NCBI RefSeq assembly: GCF_004022485.1
Contig: NZ_CP034951.1
Span: 2,976,001-3,040,000, forward strand
DNA from: Aequorivita sp. H23M31
GTDB lineage: Bacteria > Bacteroidota > Bacteroidia > Flavobacteriales > Flavobacteriaceae
Reading direction: 5' to 3'
Length of the DNA: 64,000 nt
In this document: in pieces, positions 17,154 through 25,935 of the stretch
Numbering within the stretch: position 1 is the first letter of the stretch
Layout of the letters: each line of letters starts with the position of its first letter
Program-made: the position numbers and the translations under genes
The notes under the pieces: generated by a model
Database searches by the model: none
What the model was told of the DNA's origin: nothing
Seen by the model: only the letters and a program-made list of their open reading frames with translations

Positions 17154-18857
17154 ATGGATTTTACGCAAGAACAAGAGAAAATCTTCGAATTCGTTCAAAG
17201 TGGTGTAGGGCACGGTATCATAGATGCTGTTGCGGGAGCTGGTAAAACAACAACCATTATGGAATGTGCTAAATATGTTCCAGATAAATCTGATGTGCTT
17301 TTCTGTGCTTTTAATAAAAGTATTGCTTCCGAAATTGCTGACAAGTTTAATCAGAAAGGAATGCAGGAGGTTACTACGATGACAATGCACGCTTTGGGAT
17401 ATCAAATTCTAAAGAGTAAAAATTCTAGTGGTCGGTTAATTGAAAAAAGGGACGATAAATATCGTAATCTTTTAAATTCGGCGGAGATACAAGATCAAAT
17501 AAGGCCGTATTTAAAGAAGATTATAAAATTTTACGGATATGAATTTGATGAATATGGCGACAGACAATCATACCAAATTGAAAATCTTAGTAGAACTTTT
17601 TCTGAAAGACTTCTTGATATTAATCAAAAGTATAGACTAACATTATGTAAAGATAGCTTCGCGGAATTTAAAAATATGATTCTTCATTATGGTATTTTTA
17701 ATGAGGTGCAATCAAAAAGCAAATATTTTGATGAAGAGTTGGAGTGCTACTTGGAGAGCCACCGGATTCTTCTGGAGGCAGGGAATTCATTGTCAAGACG
17801 TTTAATGATAATTGACTTTTCTGATATGTTGTACCTTCCTTATGTATGGAAGTTATACCCCAATAAGAAATACGGTTTCGTATTTGTTGATGAGTGCCAA
17901 GACTTATCATTTTCGCAACTTGGGATCGCACTGAAATATGGAAAACGCGGAGGAAGAATTTTATCCGTGGGAGATCCTAGACAATCGATTTATGGCTTTA
18001 CGGGTGCCGATATCAATTCTTTCGGAAATATTAAAAAATATACGAATGCTTCCAATCTCCCTCTCACTTTGTGTTTTCGTTGCCCTCCTAATGTGATTGA
18101 AATTGCTAAAACAATACGAGAAGATATTGTCGGAAAAAAGGAGGTTGACGGTATTGTTCAGGGAATTAGACTGGATGAGGTCGTTGATATGGCTCTACCA
18201 AATGATTTAATTATTTGCAGAACAAAAGCTCCACTATTATTGCTAGTATTTGATTTTATAGAAAAGGAAAGAAGAGTTAAGATTCATCCTGATATTGCGA
18301 AAGATTTAATCGATCAACTTCGGCGACTATTTAAAAAGGAGGAGCTCTTTAAACTCATTGAGATTCAGTTCGGAGGATTTGAAAAGCTAAAAGATGCAGT
18401 TTCCTCTAGAAGAGAATGGGTTTTAAAAAAGGAAGCCGAGCGAATTTTCGATGCGGATGAGCGAAGATTTTATATAGAAACAGAGCTAAGTTTACTTGAG
18501 AGTAAGTTGAATTTCTTACAAAAGAGATATGAAATTTGGCAAGAAGAATGTGAAACTCTCGAAGACATTTTCAAAAAGATTAACGAATACGTTACCGAGA
18601 AAAATAATCCTATCGTTATATCAACCATCCATAGCGCAAAGGGATTAGAAGAAAAGCGTGTCTTTATCATTAATTATACGGATTTGCCATTAACTAGACC
18701 GGAACAAAAAGACTGGGAAGTGGTTCAGGAAATTAATTTAAAATATGTGGCGGTTACGAGAGCTAAAGAAGAACTTTATTTAGTAAAATCCCCTAAGCTT
18801 AATGAAATTATTGATGAGGGTAGTTTATTTGATGACCTTTTTGAAAATGGAACTTAG
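17154..18857 (+). CDS. UvrD/Rep-like superfamily 1 DNA helicase
   Basis: 567 residues. SF1A helicase motifs in order: Q-motif TQEQEKIFEF, Walker A AVAGAGKTTT (~24-33), motif Ia FCAFNKSIA, motif II VFVDECQDLS (~243-252), motif III GDPRQSIYGFTGAD (~272-285), motif V TIHSAKGLEEKRVF (~488-501), motif VI VAVTRAKEELY (~531-541). It is shorter than UvrD (~720), with a reduced 2B domain. It lies in the island downstream of hsdR and is followed 61 bases later by a Cys/His-rich gene; the two may act together. Similar short helicases serve as partners in two-gene anti-phage systems; that role is inferred. Confidence 0.88.
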   Translation: MDFTQEQEKIFEFVQSGVGHGIIDAVAGAGKTTTIMECAKYVPDKSDVLFCAFNKSIASEIADKFNQKGMQEVTTMTMHALGYQILKSKNSSGRLIEKRDDKYRNLLNSAEIQDQIRPYLKKIIKFYGYEFDEYGDRQSYQIENLSRTFSERLLDINQKYRLTLCKDSFAEFKNMILHYGIFNEVQSKSKYFDEELECYLESHRILLEAGNSLSRRLMIIDFSDMLYLPYVWKLYPNKKYGFVFVDECQDLSFSQLGIALKYGKRGGRILSVGDPRQSIYGFTGADINSFGNIKKYTNASNLPLTLCFRCPPNVIEIAKTIREDIVGKKEVDGIVQGIRLDEVVDMALPNDLIICRTKAPLLLLVFDFIEKERRVKIHPDIAKDLIDQLRRLFKKEELFKLIEIQFGGFEKLKDAVSSRREWVLKKEAERIFDADERRFYIETELSLLESKLNFLQKRYEIWQEECETLEDIFKKINEYVTEKNNPIVISTIHSAKGLEEKRVFIINYTDLPLTRPEQKDWEVVQEINLKYVAVTRAKEELYLVKSPKLNEIIDEGSLFDDLFENGT

Positions 18858-18918
18858 AATTTATCTAGACAGATTAGATCATTTTATCTTAGATAATTTG
18901 TTTATAAACTAGATTGGT

Positions 18919-19974
18919 ATGGAAGAATCTGGCCTCAACCAAGAAATGATTGAATTGCAAAAGCAATTTAATAAAGCATTGAGTAAAATTCGGTCTATAG
19001 CAAATATTAAGGATTGCTTTCATCCGAATAAAAGTGAATGCATATTGCCCATTAAGAGTGCTCATAGTCTTCAAAGACAGGGTTCCCTGAGAATTCTTGA
19101 GAAGGATGATCGCGGCAATAAATATTTGTATATTCACACCGAACGCGAGCATAACGTTCAATATGATTTTTTGGATTTAAAAAAAACTGGGCGAAAATCC
19201 GCTACCACTTTTGATGGATTCTGCTCCTTTCACGATACAGAATTATTTAAGGCAATTGAAAATGAGCCTGAAATAACAGACATCGATAATGATGAACATT
19301 TATTTTTACATTCCTACAGGTCATTCGCAATTTCATTTCATAGAAAATTTGAGCAATGGAAACTTTATAATTCTGAGGATCCAGAAATTCTGGAGCTTCT
19401 TCAAAAAATTTATTCAGTGCGCGCAATTGAAGAATTGAAGATAGGTGTAGCAGCAGCGCTAAATGATTTTAAGAAACCTAAAATTCAAATTGACGAGTGG
19501 CTTATTAATAAGAAGTTTTCAGATCTGGAATATTTTGCACTAGAATATTCATACACAGTATCTGTGGGATGTTCTGCATATATAACACCGCATCATTTAC
19601 CTTCTGGAAAAAAAATTCAGATGAATCCATTTAGCGAATTACAAACGAGTATTTTAACAACTGTATTACCCTTTTCAGATAGAACAATTGTAATATTAGG
19701 AGCTTTTCCAGATGATAAATTAGGATGTCAGTTTTTAGATGAATTAGAATCTATGAAATATGAAATTCAGCAGCAAAAATTTTTGAGCTTTTTCTTATTC
19801 GATGGTGCTGAAAATGTTGTTGTTTCTCCAAAATTTATCGAAAAAATGACCATAAAAAGGAGAATGGAATATTGTGAATTATTAAATTTTGTAGCTGATA
19901 ATAGAACACCTTTTCTAAAATTTGACACGCAAAAGTTTCCGATAAATTATTTTGACAGATATAATGCCATATAA
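18919..19974 (+). CDS. Unknown protein with Cys/His motifs, possible HNH-like nuclease
   Basis: 351 residues, family not recognised. The N-terminal third has an ordered set of metal-ligand candidates: C33-x-H35, C41, then IKSAHSLQRQGSL (H49), and further on TTFDGFCSFHDTELF (C102, H105, D106). The arrangement C-x-H...C...AH...C-x2-HD resembles the treble-clef fold of HNH nucleases or zinc-binding domains; this is inference from spacing. The rest is mixed alpha/beta with no motif I recognise. It is cotranscribed in sense with the UvrD-like helicase and is the last gene before the right island repeat. Confidence 0.65.
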   Translation: MEESGLNQEMIELQKQFNKALSKIRSIANIKDCFHPNKSECILPIKSAHSLQRQGSLRILEKDDRGNKYLYIHTEREHNVQYDFLDLKKTGRKSATTFDGFCSFHDTELFKAIENEPEITDIDNDEHLFLHSYRSFAISFHRKFEQWKLYNSEDPEILELLQKIYSVRAIEELKIGVAAALNDFKKPKIQIDEWLINKKFSDLEYFALEYSYTVSVGCSAYITPHHLPSGKKIQMNPFSELQTSILTTVLPFSDRTIVILGAFPDDKLGCQFLDELESMKYEIQQQKFLSFFLFDGAENVVVSPKFIEKMTIKRRMEYCELLNFVADNRTPFLKFDTQKFPINYFDRYNAI

Positions 19975-20071
19975 TATTTCCTATCTTTAAAAATGTGTAA
20001 TTGATGCATATTCGGAACCCTAAAATATTTCAAACACTGTAAACATTTAATTATTAACCAAGTAAAGTGGA

Positions 20072-20284
20072 GAGTTCGAGTCTCGTCCAGACCGCATATT
20101 CCCACGAAGGTGGGAATCTCTTTCGTCCTAGAAAGAATAATGAAGTTGTGTTGTCCCGAATTAACTTCGGGATGTGGTTAAATCCCTTAAGGGATTGCCG
20201 ATGAGAAGCTTTTCCTGAAGCCCGCACTGAGTGGTCATTGAGCCAGTCGAAATGCGGAGCCGAAGTGGAGAGGCTTTTTTTGTT
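20072..20284 (+). repeat. Right 213-bp direct repeat (attR-like), with tRNA-Asp 3' fragment
   Basis: Exact copy of 8191-8403. It carries only the last 23 nt of the tRNA (gagttcgagtctcgtccaga and on), so no functional tRNA is encoded. The ten bases just before the shared word (aagtggagag) also occur near the end of the repeat itself, a microhomology that may mark the junction. An 84-codon ORF starting inside it is not credible. Confidence 0.93.
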
Positions 20285-20498
20285 CCTTTTCTGGAGCGAT
20301 TTCAAATGTTTCCATTCCTGTCAAATTTCTTAAGTTCCGAGAAAAGCAATAAGTCTAAAAATTGTATCTTCAAATTTCGGAATGAAAAATACTTATCACA
20401 TTTCCTAAACCAATTCAGAAGGAGAATGGAATTAAGTTTTCATCCTAATTTCTCAATAGACCATTTTCATCTAATAAATTATTGATGCGCATATTCCT

Positions 20499-21377
20499 AT
20501 GAAAGAAGAGGAGAAAGAACAAGAGGATTTTCAAAAAGATCTGGAAAAGAAATCCAATGAGATCAAAGGAGGCTCAAAATATGGTGATATTTTAAGCCGC
20601 GTTATTCACGAGGGAGAGGAACTATTTAAAATCCATAATCGGGCCATGTTCCTTAGCGGTGTCATTGCCGGACTTGAAATTGGTTTCAGTTATCTATTGG
20701 TGTGTGCCGTTTATTTTTCGTTAGGTGGGAAACTTGATGAGCAAATAGTATTAAAACTATTTAGCCTAGTCTATCCTGTGGGTTTTATTCTTGTAATCTT
20801 AGGAAAGTCCGCTTTATTTACGGAACAGACCTCGGTTTTGGCGCTGCCCGTTCTAAACGGACAGCGAAGCATTGGGGAACTTCTGAGAGTTTGGGGACTG
20901 GTGATTTTCGGTAATGTTTTGGGCGGAATGTTTTTCGTCTATTTTATATCCAAACTAGGTCCGCATATGCATCTGTTTGATGAGGATACTATGGTGAAAG
21001 TGGCAGTACACGTTTTGGATTATCAATGGTGGGTTCTTCTTTTAAGCGCAATTACAGCGGGTTGGCTTATGGGCTTATTAACGTGGCTATTAAATAGCAC
21101 AATCAACTCCCTTACCCGACTGTTGCTTATTTATCTTATTACGGGAGTTATCGGATTTGGCGGGTTTCATCACAGCATTGTAGGTAATTTGGAAGTATTT
21201 GGAGGCTTAATAAATTCCGATCAAATTACTTTTCTCGATTATCTTTGGTTTCTCTTTCTGGCCCTGGCAGGTAATGGAATTGGAGGAGCTATAGTTGTCG
21301 GACTTTTTAAGTACCGCATTTTCGAATCACATTTCACGGATGAAAAGAAAAAACAAGAAGAAAAATTATTACCGTAA
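20499..21377 (+). CDS. Formate/nitrite transporter (FNT) family protein
   Basis: Inner-membrane channel of 292 residues. A charged cytoplasmic N-terminus is followed by six predicted helices; the FNT fold is suggested by GVIAGLEIGFSYLLV, LGKSALFTEQTSVL (an FNT-type broken helix) and WGLVIFGNVLGG. This subgroup (formate/nitrite-like, often DUF-annotated in Bacteroidota) transports an unknown small anion. It is the first gene outside the island. No partner gene. Confidence 0.85.
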   Translation: MKEEEKEQEDFQKDLEKKSNEIKGGSKYGDILSRVIHEGEELFKIHNRAMFLSGVIAGLEIGFSYLLVCAVYFSLGGKLDEQIVLKLFSLVYPVGFILVILGKSALFTEQTSVLALPVLNGQRSIGELLRVWGLVIFGNVLGGMFFVYFISKLGPHMHLFDEDTMVKVAVHVLDYQWWVLLLSAITAGWLMGLLTWLLNSTINSLTRLLLIYLITGVIGFGGFHHSIVGNLEVFGGLINSDQITFLDYLWFLFLALAGNGIGGAIVVGLFKYRIFESHFTDEKKKQEEKLLP

Positions 21378-21526
21378 TTGCTTTTAGGCATACATAATAA
21401 CCTTTTTGTACTTTTTTATATCTGTAAAAATGGGAATTTAAAAGGTCATGAAAGTATACTGACCAAAGATTTTTCCCTCTTAAATCATTATCTTCGCTAG
21501 CTCTTCTTATTTAAAAATTTTAAGCA

Positions 21527-23464
21527 ATGAATTATTTTAAAAGCAGCCTATTTCTAACTCTTTTAGTCTCTGTTTTTTCTTTATCAATTTTCGCACAGGA
21601 AGTCGATTATGGAAATCAGCATTTGTTCGATCAGTTCACCTATCGTCAAGGAAATGTTTACCGGACCGCTTCAGGAAAACCAGGTCCTGAATATTGGCAA
21701 AATAGCGCCGACTACGTTCTGGATGCTACTTTGGACGAGAAATCGCACACAGTTACGGGAAATGTTATCATTCATTATACCAACAATAGCCCCGAATCCC
21801 TCGATTTTATTTGGTTATATGTAGAGCAGAACCGTTTTACGGAAAACTCTCGGGGTACTCTTACCACACCGGTTCAAGGAAATCGGTATAGTGGAGATAT
21901 TGAAGGAGGATTTGAACTATCCGCGGTTTCGGCAAAAACAAAGACGGGAACTTCATCCAAATATTTAATCGATGATACTAGAATGCAGGTTTTTCTTGAT
22001 CAGCCACTTGCTGCCAAAGGGGGAGAGGTAACGATAGAAATGAGTTTTAAATTTAAGGTACCCGTACACGGAATGGATCGAATGGGCCGTTTGGATATTA
22101 AGGATGGAACCATTTATGCCATTGCACAGTGGTATCCGCGGGTTGCCGTTTTTGATGATGTGGTCGGCTGGAATACCGAACCATATTTGGGTGCAGGTGA
22201 ATTTTATTGCGAATATGGAAATTTTGATGTCAAGATTACCGCTCCTGCAAACCATACCGTGGTTTGTTCTGGTGTTCTACAAAATCCAAAGGAAGTGCTA
22301 ACCAAAACCCAACAAGAACGTTGGGCCGAAGCTGAGAAAAGCGATAAAACCGTTTATGTAATTAAACCAAGCGAAGTTGGTAAGCCATCGGCACACGTTA
22401 AGAATAGTGGGATGCTTACCTGGCATTTTAAAATGGAAAACACGCGCGATGTGGCTTGGGCTTCTTCTCAAGCCTTTATTTGGGATGCTGCAAAAATGAA
22501 TCTAGGTGATGGGAAGTCAGGATTGGCACAATCAGTTTATCCAAAAGAAAGTGACGGAAAAAACGCTTGGAACCGTTCGACGGAATATACCAAGGCCGCA
22601 GTTGAATTTTATTCAAATACCTATTACACTTATCCGTACCATAATGCTATAAACGTGGCGGCCAATGTGGGAGGAATGGAATATCCTGGAGTAAGTTTTT
22701 GCGGATACAAGAGTACCGCATCCAGTCTTTGGGGAGTTACCGATCACGAATTTGGGCATAACTGGTTCCCGATGATTGTTGGAAGCAACGAGCGCAGGTA
22801 TCCGTGGATGGATGAAGGGTTGAATACTTTTATCAACCATTATAGTACCGTTTCGTTCAATAATGGCGAATACGATACGAGAATGGAAGGTCCACGAAAT
22901 TTAATTCCTTATTTAAAATCTGATACTCGTGAGGGAATTGACACTTCTCCTGAAGTTGCAGGTGCTCGTAACTTGGCTTATACCGCATATTATAAACCTT
23001 TTGCAGGTCTTTATTTACTTCGTGAATATATTTTGGGTCACGAAAGATTTGACTATGCTTTTAAAAGTTATATCAAAACCTGGGCGTACAAACATCCACA
23101 ACCCAATGATTTTTTCAACCATATAGAAAGTGCCGCCGGTGAGGATTTGGATTGGTTCTGGAAAGGATGGTTTTATGGAAATGGAAATATTGATATTGGA
23201 ATTAGTTCCGTTAAGCCTTATACCAATGGGGGATATCTAATTACCGTGGAAAATAATGGACAGATCCCGATGCCTGTGGAACTTCAGGTTATTTATTCTG
23301 ACGATTCTACTGAGTCGGTCAAACTTCCTGTAGAAATTTGGCAGCGAGGAAATAGTTGGACACATCTTTTAAAAACGACCAAGGAAGTTAAGCGCGTGGT
23401 ATTCGATCCCAACAAAATTGTGCCAGACGTAAATATTTTGAACGATACTTGGAATAAGCTGTAG
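21527..23464 (+). CDS. Secreted M1-family metallopeptidase
   Basis: 645 residues with a Sec signal peptide ending near SIFAQ. The N-terminal aminopeptidase beta domain leads to the gluzincin active site: GGMEYPG, HEFGHNW (H407, E408, H411) and WMDEG with the third zinc ligand E430. A tail with Ig-like strands follows. Likely a periplasmic or surface aminopeptidase acting on peptides. Transcribed alone; convergent with the BlaI/M56 pair downstream, with a shared bidirectional hairpin between them. Confidence 0.93.
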   Translation: MNYFKSSLFLTLLVSVFSLSIFAQEVDYGNQHLFDQFTYRQGNVYRTASGKPGPEYWQNSADYVLDATLDEKSHTVTGNVIIHYTNNSPESLDFIWLYVEQNRFTENSRGTLTTPVQGNRYSGDIEGGFELSAVSAKTKTGTSSKYLIDDTRMQVFLDQPLAAKGGEVTIEMSFKFKVPVHGMDRMGRLDIKDGTIYAIAQWYPRVAVFDDVVGWNTEPYLGAGEFYCEYGNFDVKITAPANHTVVCSGVLQNPKEVLTKTQQERWAEAEKSDKTVYVIKPSEVGKPSAHVKNSGMLTWHFKMENTRDVAWASSQAFIWDAAKMNLGDGKSGLAQSVYPKESDGKNAWNRSTEYTKAAVEFYSNTYYTYPYHNAINVAANVGGMEYPGVSFCGYKSTASSLWGVTDHEFGHNWFPMIVGSNERRYPWMDEGLNTFINHYSTVSFNNGEYDTRMEGPRNLIPYLKSDTREGIDTSPEVAGARNLAYTAYYKPFAGLYLLREYILGHERFDYAFKSYIKTWAYKHPQPNDFFNHIESAAGEDLDWFWKGWFYGNGNIDIGISSVKPYTNGGYLITVENNGQIPMPVELQVIYSDDSTESVKLPVEIWQRGNSWTHLLKTTKEVKRVVFDPNKIVPDVNILNDTWNKL

Positions 23465-23516
23465 CGTACGGATTTATACACTTAAAGAAACTGTATCAAA
23501 ACTGCCTGTTAACTTT

Positions 23517-23546
23517 TTGTCCGGTCGAGCGCAGTCGAGACCTTAT
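23517..23546. repeat. REP-like palindromic element
   Basis: gtccggtcgagcgcagtcga followed by gacctt: the same core (TCGAGCGCAGTCGA) as the tandem array at 52783-53607. It lies in the 335-base convergent gap after the M1 peptidase, which otherwise holds no gene. Confidence 0.7.
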
Positions 23547-23681
23547 TCATTATCAGCAATTAACGGTTCTTGATGCGCTTGAATAAGTATTGAAAATAAG
23601 TTTTGGGACAGCCCACTTGTGGTAACTGATCTTTGAAAGAAATAAATTGGGATTTGTTTAATTCATTGTTCTTCTTTCAGA

Positions 23682-23723
23682 AAAAAAATGCTTCCGAAGT
23701 TTAAAGCTTTTGAAGCATTTTTT
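23682..23723. terminator. Bidirectional terminator
   Basis: Stem AATGCTTC/GAAGCATT with A8 before and T6 after, placed between convergent genes (M1 peptidase and M56 protein), so it can work for both strands. Confidence 0.8.
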
Positions 23724-23799
23724 ATGAATTGGCTAAAATGATTTTATGTGTCGAAATTGCTTCCCTATTGGGATTTAAGTGTTTTTCTCCAAATTTAGT

Positions 23800-25329
23800 T
23801 TATTCCTGTTTCCTCCATTCGTCGATTATATCTTTACTCGCGGCATCTTTTTGAACCTTAATAGACCAGGGATTACTTTCGTCTTTTTGAACTTCGATTG
23901 ACTGTGGATTATCTCCGTCCTCTTGAACTTCAATCGACCATGGGTTGTTTTCATCCTTTTGGACTTCGATTGTCCGTGGACTATCTTCGTTCTTTTGAAC
24001 TTCAATTGACCATGGATTATTTTCATCCTTTTCCGCATTGGCGTTAGCCTTTGTAAAATTTTCGACGTCTATTAAATACTGCTGATATAATCCTTCGGCC
24101 TCCTCAACGGTCTTACCGGCCATTGGGTTTATTTGACGTATATGCTTTAGACCAGCATCTCTTTCATTTTTTAAAATCCCAACACTCATGCTTCTTACAT
24201 TACAAGAATGTAATATGTTCTCTATCTCTTTAGCTATATTAAGGTTGTTTTCATTTTCAAGTTCAATGCGCGCTGAGAGGTATTTTTGTTTTTCTTCTAC
24301 TGTTAAACTTTTGTTCAGTTTGTTTAACTCATTTTTTAAATTGGAAAGGGCGACGCGTTTGCCATTCAAGTAAATTTTGGAGTTTTCATCAATTTCTATC
24401 TGAATATCCTCGATGAGATCATTTGTTGAAACATAACTGTTTTCATGGCCTGTTTTAATAGTTTCCGTAGAACCGAATCCATAGATCAGGAATGACAGGA
24501 GCGGTAAAATCAATAGGCTTCTGAATAAAATACTGCGGCGGGAAGTGTTTGTTTTCATAATTAAAAATCGTTTTTTCATGGGTGAGTAATTGATTGAATG
24601 TGCCAGCCGTGGCGTTATAGTATGGCTTTGGTTATTGGGATTTATGAATGCTAATAATAATTTTTGATAAGCCGAGGTTTCAAAACCGTTTTTCAAGACC
24701 GCTTCATCGGCGAGAAATTCGTGGTTGAGTTTGATGCTTCTTTTTAAGAAATAAAATAGTGGATTGAACCAGAATATGATTTTCAAAAGCTCAATCAGAA
24801 TAATATCTAAACTATGTCTTTGTCTTGCATGAGCTTCTTCGTGAAGCAGGACTTCAGCAGGAATATTGCCCGATTCAAACTTCTCCTTGTTTAGAAATAT
24901 ATAGCTAAAAAAAGTATGTGGAATAACATTTTCTTTTAAAAGAATATTTGTAAAACTTCTATCCTGACGTTTTGGATTCTTCCGAATTTGTTGAATTATA
25001 GTGAAAAGATTTCTGAGAAATTTCACACTAAAAAATAAGACTCCCAATCCGTAGATTGTCCAAAGAACAAGTGGCCAATAATTTATAGTTTCAATGGTTT
25101 TATCAACGGTCAACTTCGGAATTCCTTCCGTGTAAATTGTCTGAAAGGCCGAAACTTGCCCATAACTTGTAAAGGTTATAAATGGAATAACGAAGGAAGT
25201 AACTAAACTTCCAAGTAAATAAAATCGTTTAAAATTGTGGATCGAGGTGTTTTCCAGAACAAGCTTGTAAAAGACGTAAAGAATGGCAAGAATGACGGTA
25301 GACTTCAGAAGATATAGTTCCATAATCAT
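23800..25329 (-). CDS. BlaR1-type M56 metallopeptidase with C-terminal 12-residue repeats
   Basis: 509 residues. Four N-terminal membrane helices surround the M56 peptidase motif LLHEEAHARQRHSLD (HExxH). A further helix (FRSLLILPLLSFLIYG) leads to a periplasmic region. The C-terminus holds five 12-residue units (PWSIEVQKNEDS, PRTIEVQKDENN, PWSIEVQEDGDN, PQSIEVQKDESN, PWSIKVQKDAAS) encoded by a 36-bp tandem repeat. It lies 62 bases downstream of its BlaI-type repressor; by family logic it cleaves or inactivates the repressor on an envelope signal. The ligand is unknown. Confidence 0.9.
   Translation of the reverse strand: MIMELYLLKSTVILAILYVFYKLVLENTSIHNFKRFYLLGSLVTSFVIPFITFTSYGQVSAFQTIYTEGIPKLTVDKTIETINYWPLVLWTIYGLGVLFFSVKFLRNLFTIIQQIRKNPKRQDRSFTNILLKENVIPHTFFSYIFLNKEKFESGNIPAEVLLHEEAHARQRHSLDIILIELLKIIFWFNPLFYFLKRSIKLNHEFLADEAVLKNGFETSAYQKLLLAFINPNNQSHTITPRLAHSINYSPMKKRFLIMKTNTSRRSILFRSLLILPLLSFLIYGFGSTETIKTGHENSYVSTNDLIEDIQIEIDENSKIYLNGKRVALSNLKNELNKLNKSLTVEEKQKYLSARIELENENNLNIAKEIENILHSCNVRSMSVGILKNERDAGLKHIRQINPMAGKTVEEAEGLYQQYLIDVENFTKANANAEKDENNPWSIEVQKNEDSPRTIEVQKDENNPWSIEVQEDGDNPQSIEVQKDESNPWSIKVQKDAASKDIIDEWRKQE
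23831..24010 (-). repeat. 36-bp tandem repeat inside the M56 gene, 5 units
   Basis: Five in-frame 36-bp units encode P-x-(S/T)-I-x-V-Q-x-D/E-rich dodecads. Differences between units are mostly substitutions without frame change. Confidence 0.8.
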
Positions 25330-25391
25330 TTAATCAGGTGTTGATATTATATTGTTTGAAGATCTAATTTTATTAAGGTTTTTAAAATGAC

Positions 25392-25769
25392 CTATTTTAA
25401 AGGATTTTTCTTATTGATTTCTGAATCGATGATAGCTTTCAATTCCTCCAACTCTTTTTTGGAAAGATTGGTTTCTTCGGTGAAAAATGAAGCAAATTGG
25501 GAAGGACTGTTATTGAAGAAATTTTTGATCAATCCATTGACGTGCTTTGAAAAGTAATCTCTCTTTTTTACCAATGGAAAGTACTCACGGGAACGCCCAA
25601 GTTGTTTGTAATCGACAAATTTCTTGTCTTGCATCCGTTTTAAAAGAGTGGCAACGGTAGTTGTGGCGGGTCTTGGTTCAGGATAGGCTTCAACTAAATC
25701 TTTCATTAGAGCGCGTTCCTTTTTCCAGAGGAATTGCATTAATTGTTCTTCGGCGTTTGAGAGTGTCAT
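25392..25769 (-). CDS. BlaI/MecI-family transcriptional repressor
   Basis: 125-residue winged-helix repressor. The characteristic start MTLSNAEEQLMQFLWKKERA, the recognition-helix segment ATTTVATLLKRMQDKKFV and a C-terminal dimerisation domain are present. It is encoded just upstream of the M56 sensor peptidase, forming an inducible pair. Two palindromic sites overlapping -7 boxes lie in its own promoter region, suggesting autoregulation. Confidence 0.92.
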   Translation of the reverse strand: MTLSNAEEQLMQFLWKKERALMKDLVEAYPEPRPATTTVATLLKRMQDKKFVDYKQLGRSREYFPLVKKRDYFSKHVNGLIKNFFNNSPSQFASFFTEETNLSKKELEELKAIIDSEINKKNPLK

Positions 25770-25788
25770 TTTTAAAGATTGAAATTAT

Positions 25789-25832
25789 TTCTACAAACGT
25801 AGAATGAATATTCTTATTCTACAAACATAGAG
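25789..25832 (-). promoter_or_regulatory. BlaI-type promoter/operator region with two sites
   Basis: Site 1 (25789-25804) is TTCTAC-aaac-GTAGAA, a perfect dyad; site 2 (25817-25832) is a weaker copy, 28 bp apart. Read on the minus strand each contains a TAnnTTTG box (TACGTTTG and TATGTTTG), so repressor binding would block the polymerase. Assignment to this BlaI is inferred from position. Confidence 0.6.
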
Positions 25833-25935
25833 CAAACTTTTTTTTGAAAAATGTTTCGTTCGATTATTGAATTTAGGGTAGGTGCTTCGGAAAAAGGATT
25901 TCTCAGAAACATATTATTTTTGAAAGAATTTTTAT

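Noticed and set aside
17154..19974. Gabija-type (GajA-GajB) system
   Set aside because: A UvrD-like helicase is present, but the partner lacks OLD-type ATPase and TOPRIM motifs, and the gene order is reversed.
20231..20485. 84-codon ORF at the right island end
   Set aside because: Begins in the repeat, no recognisable motif and no conserved features.
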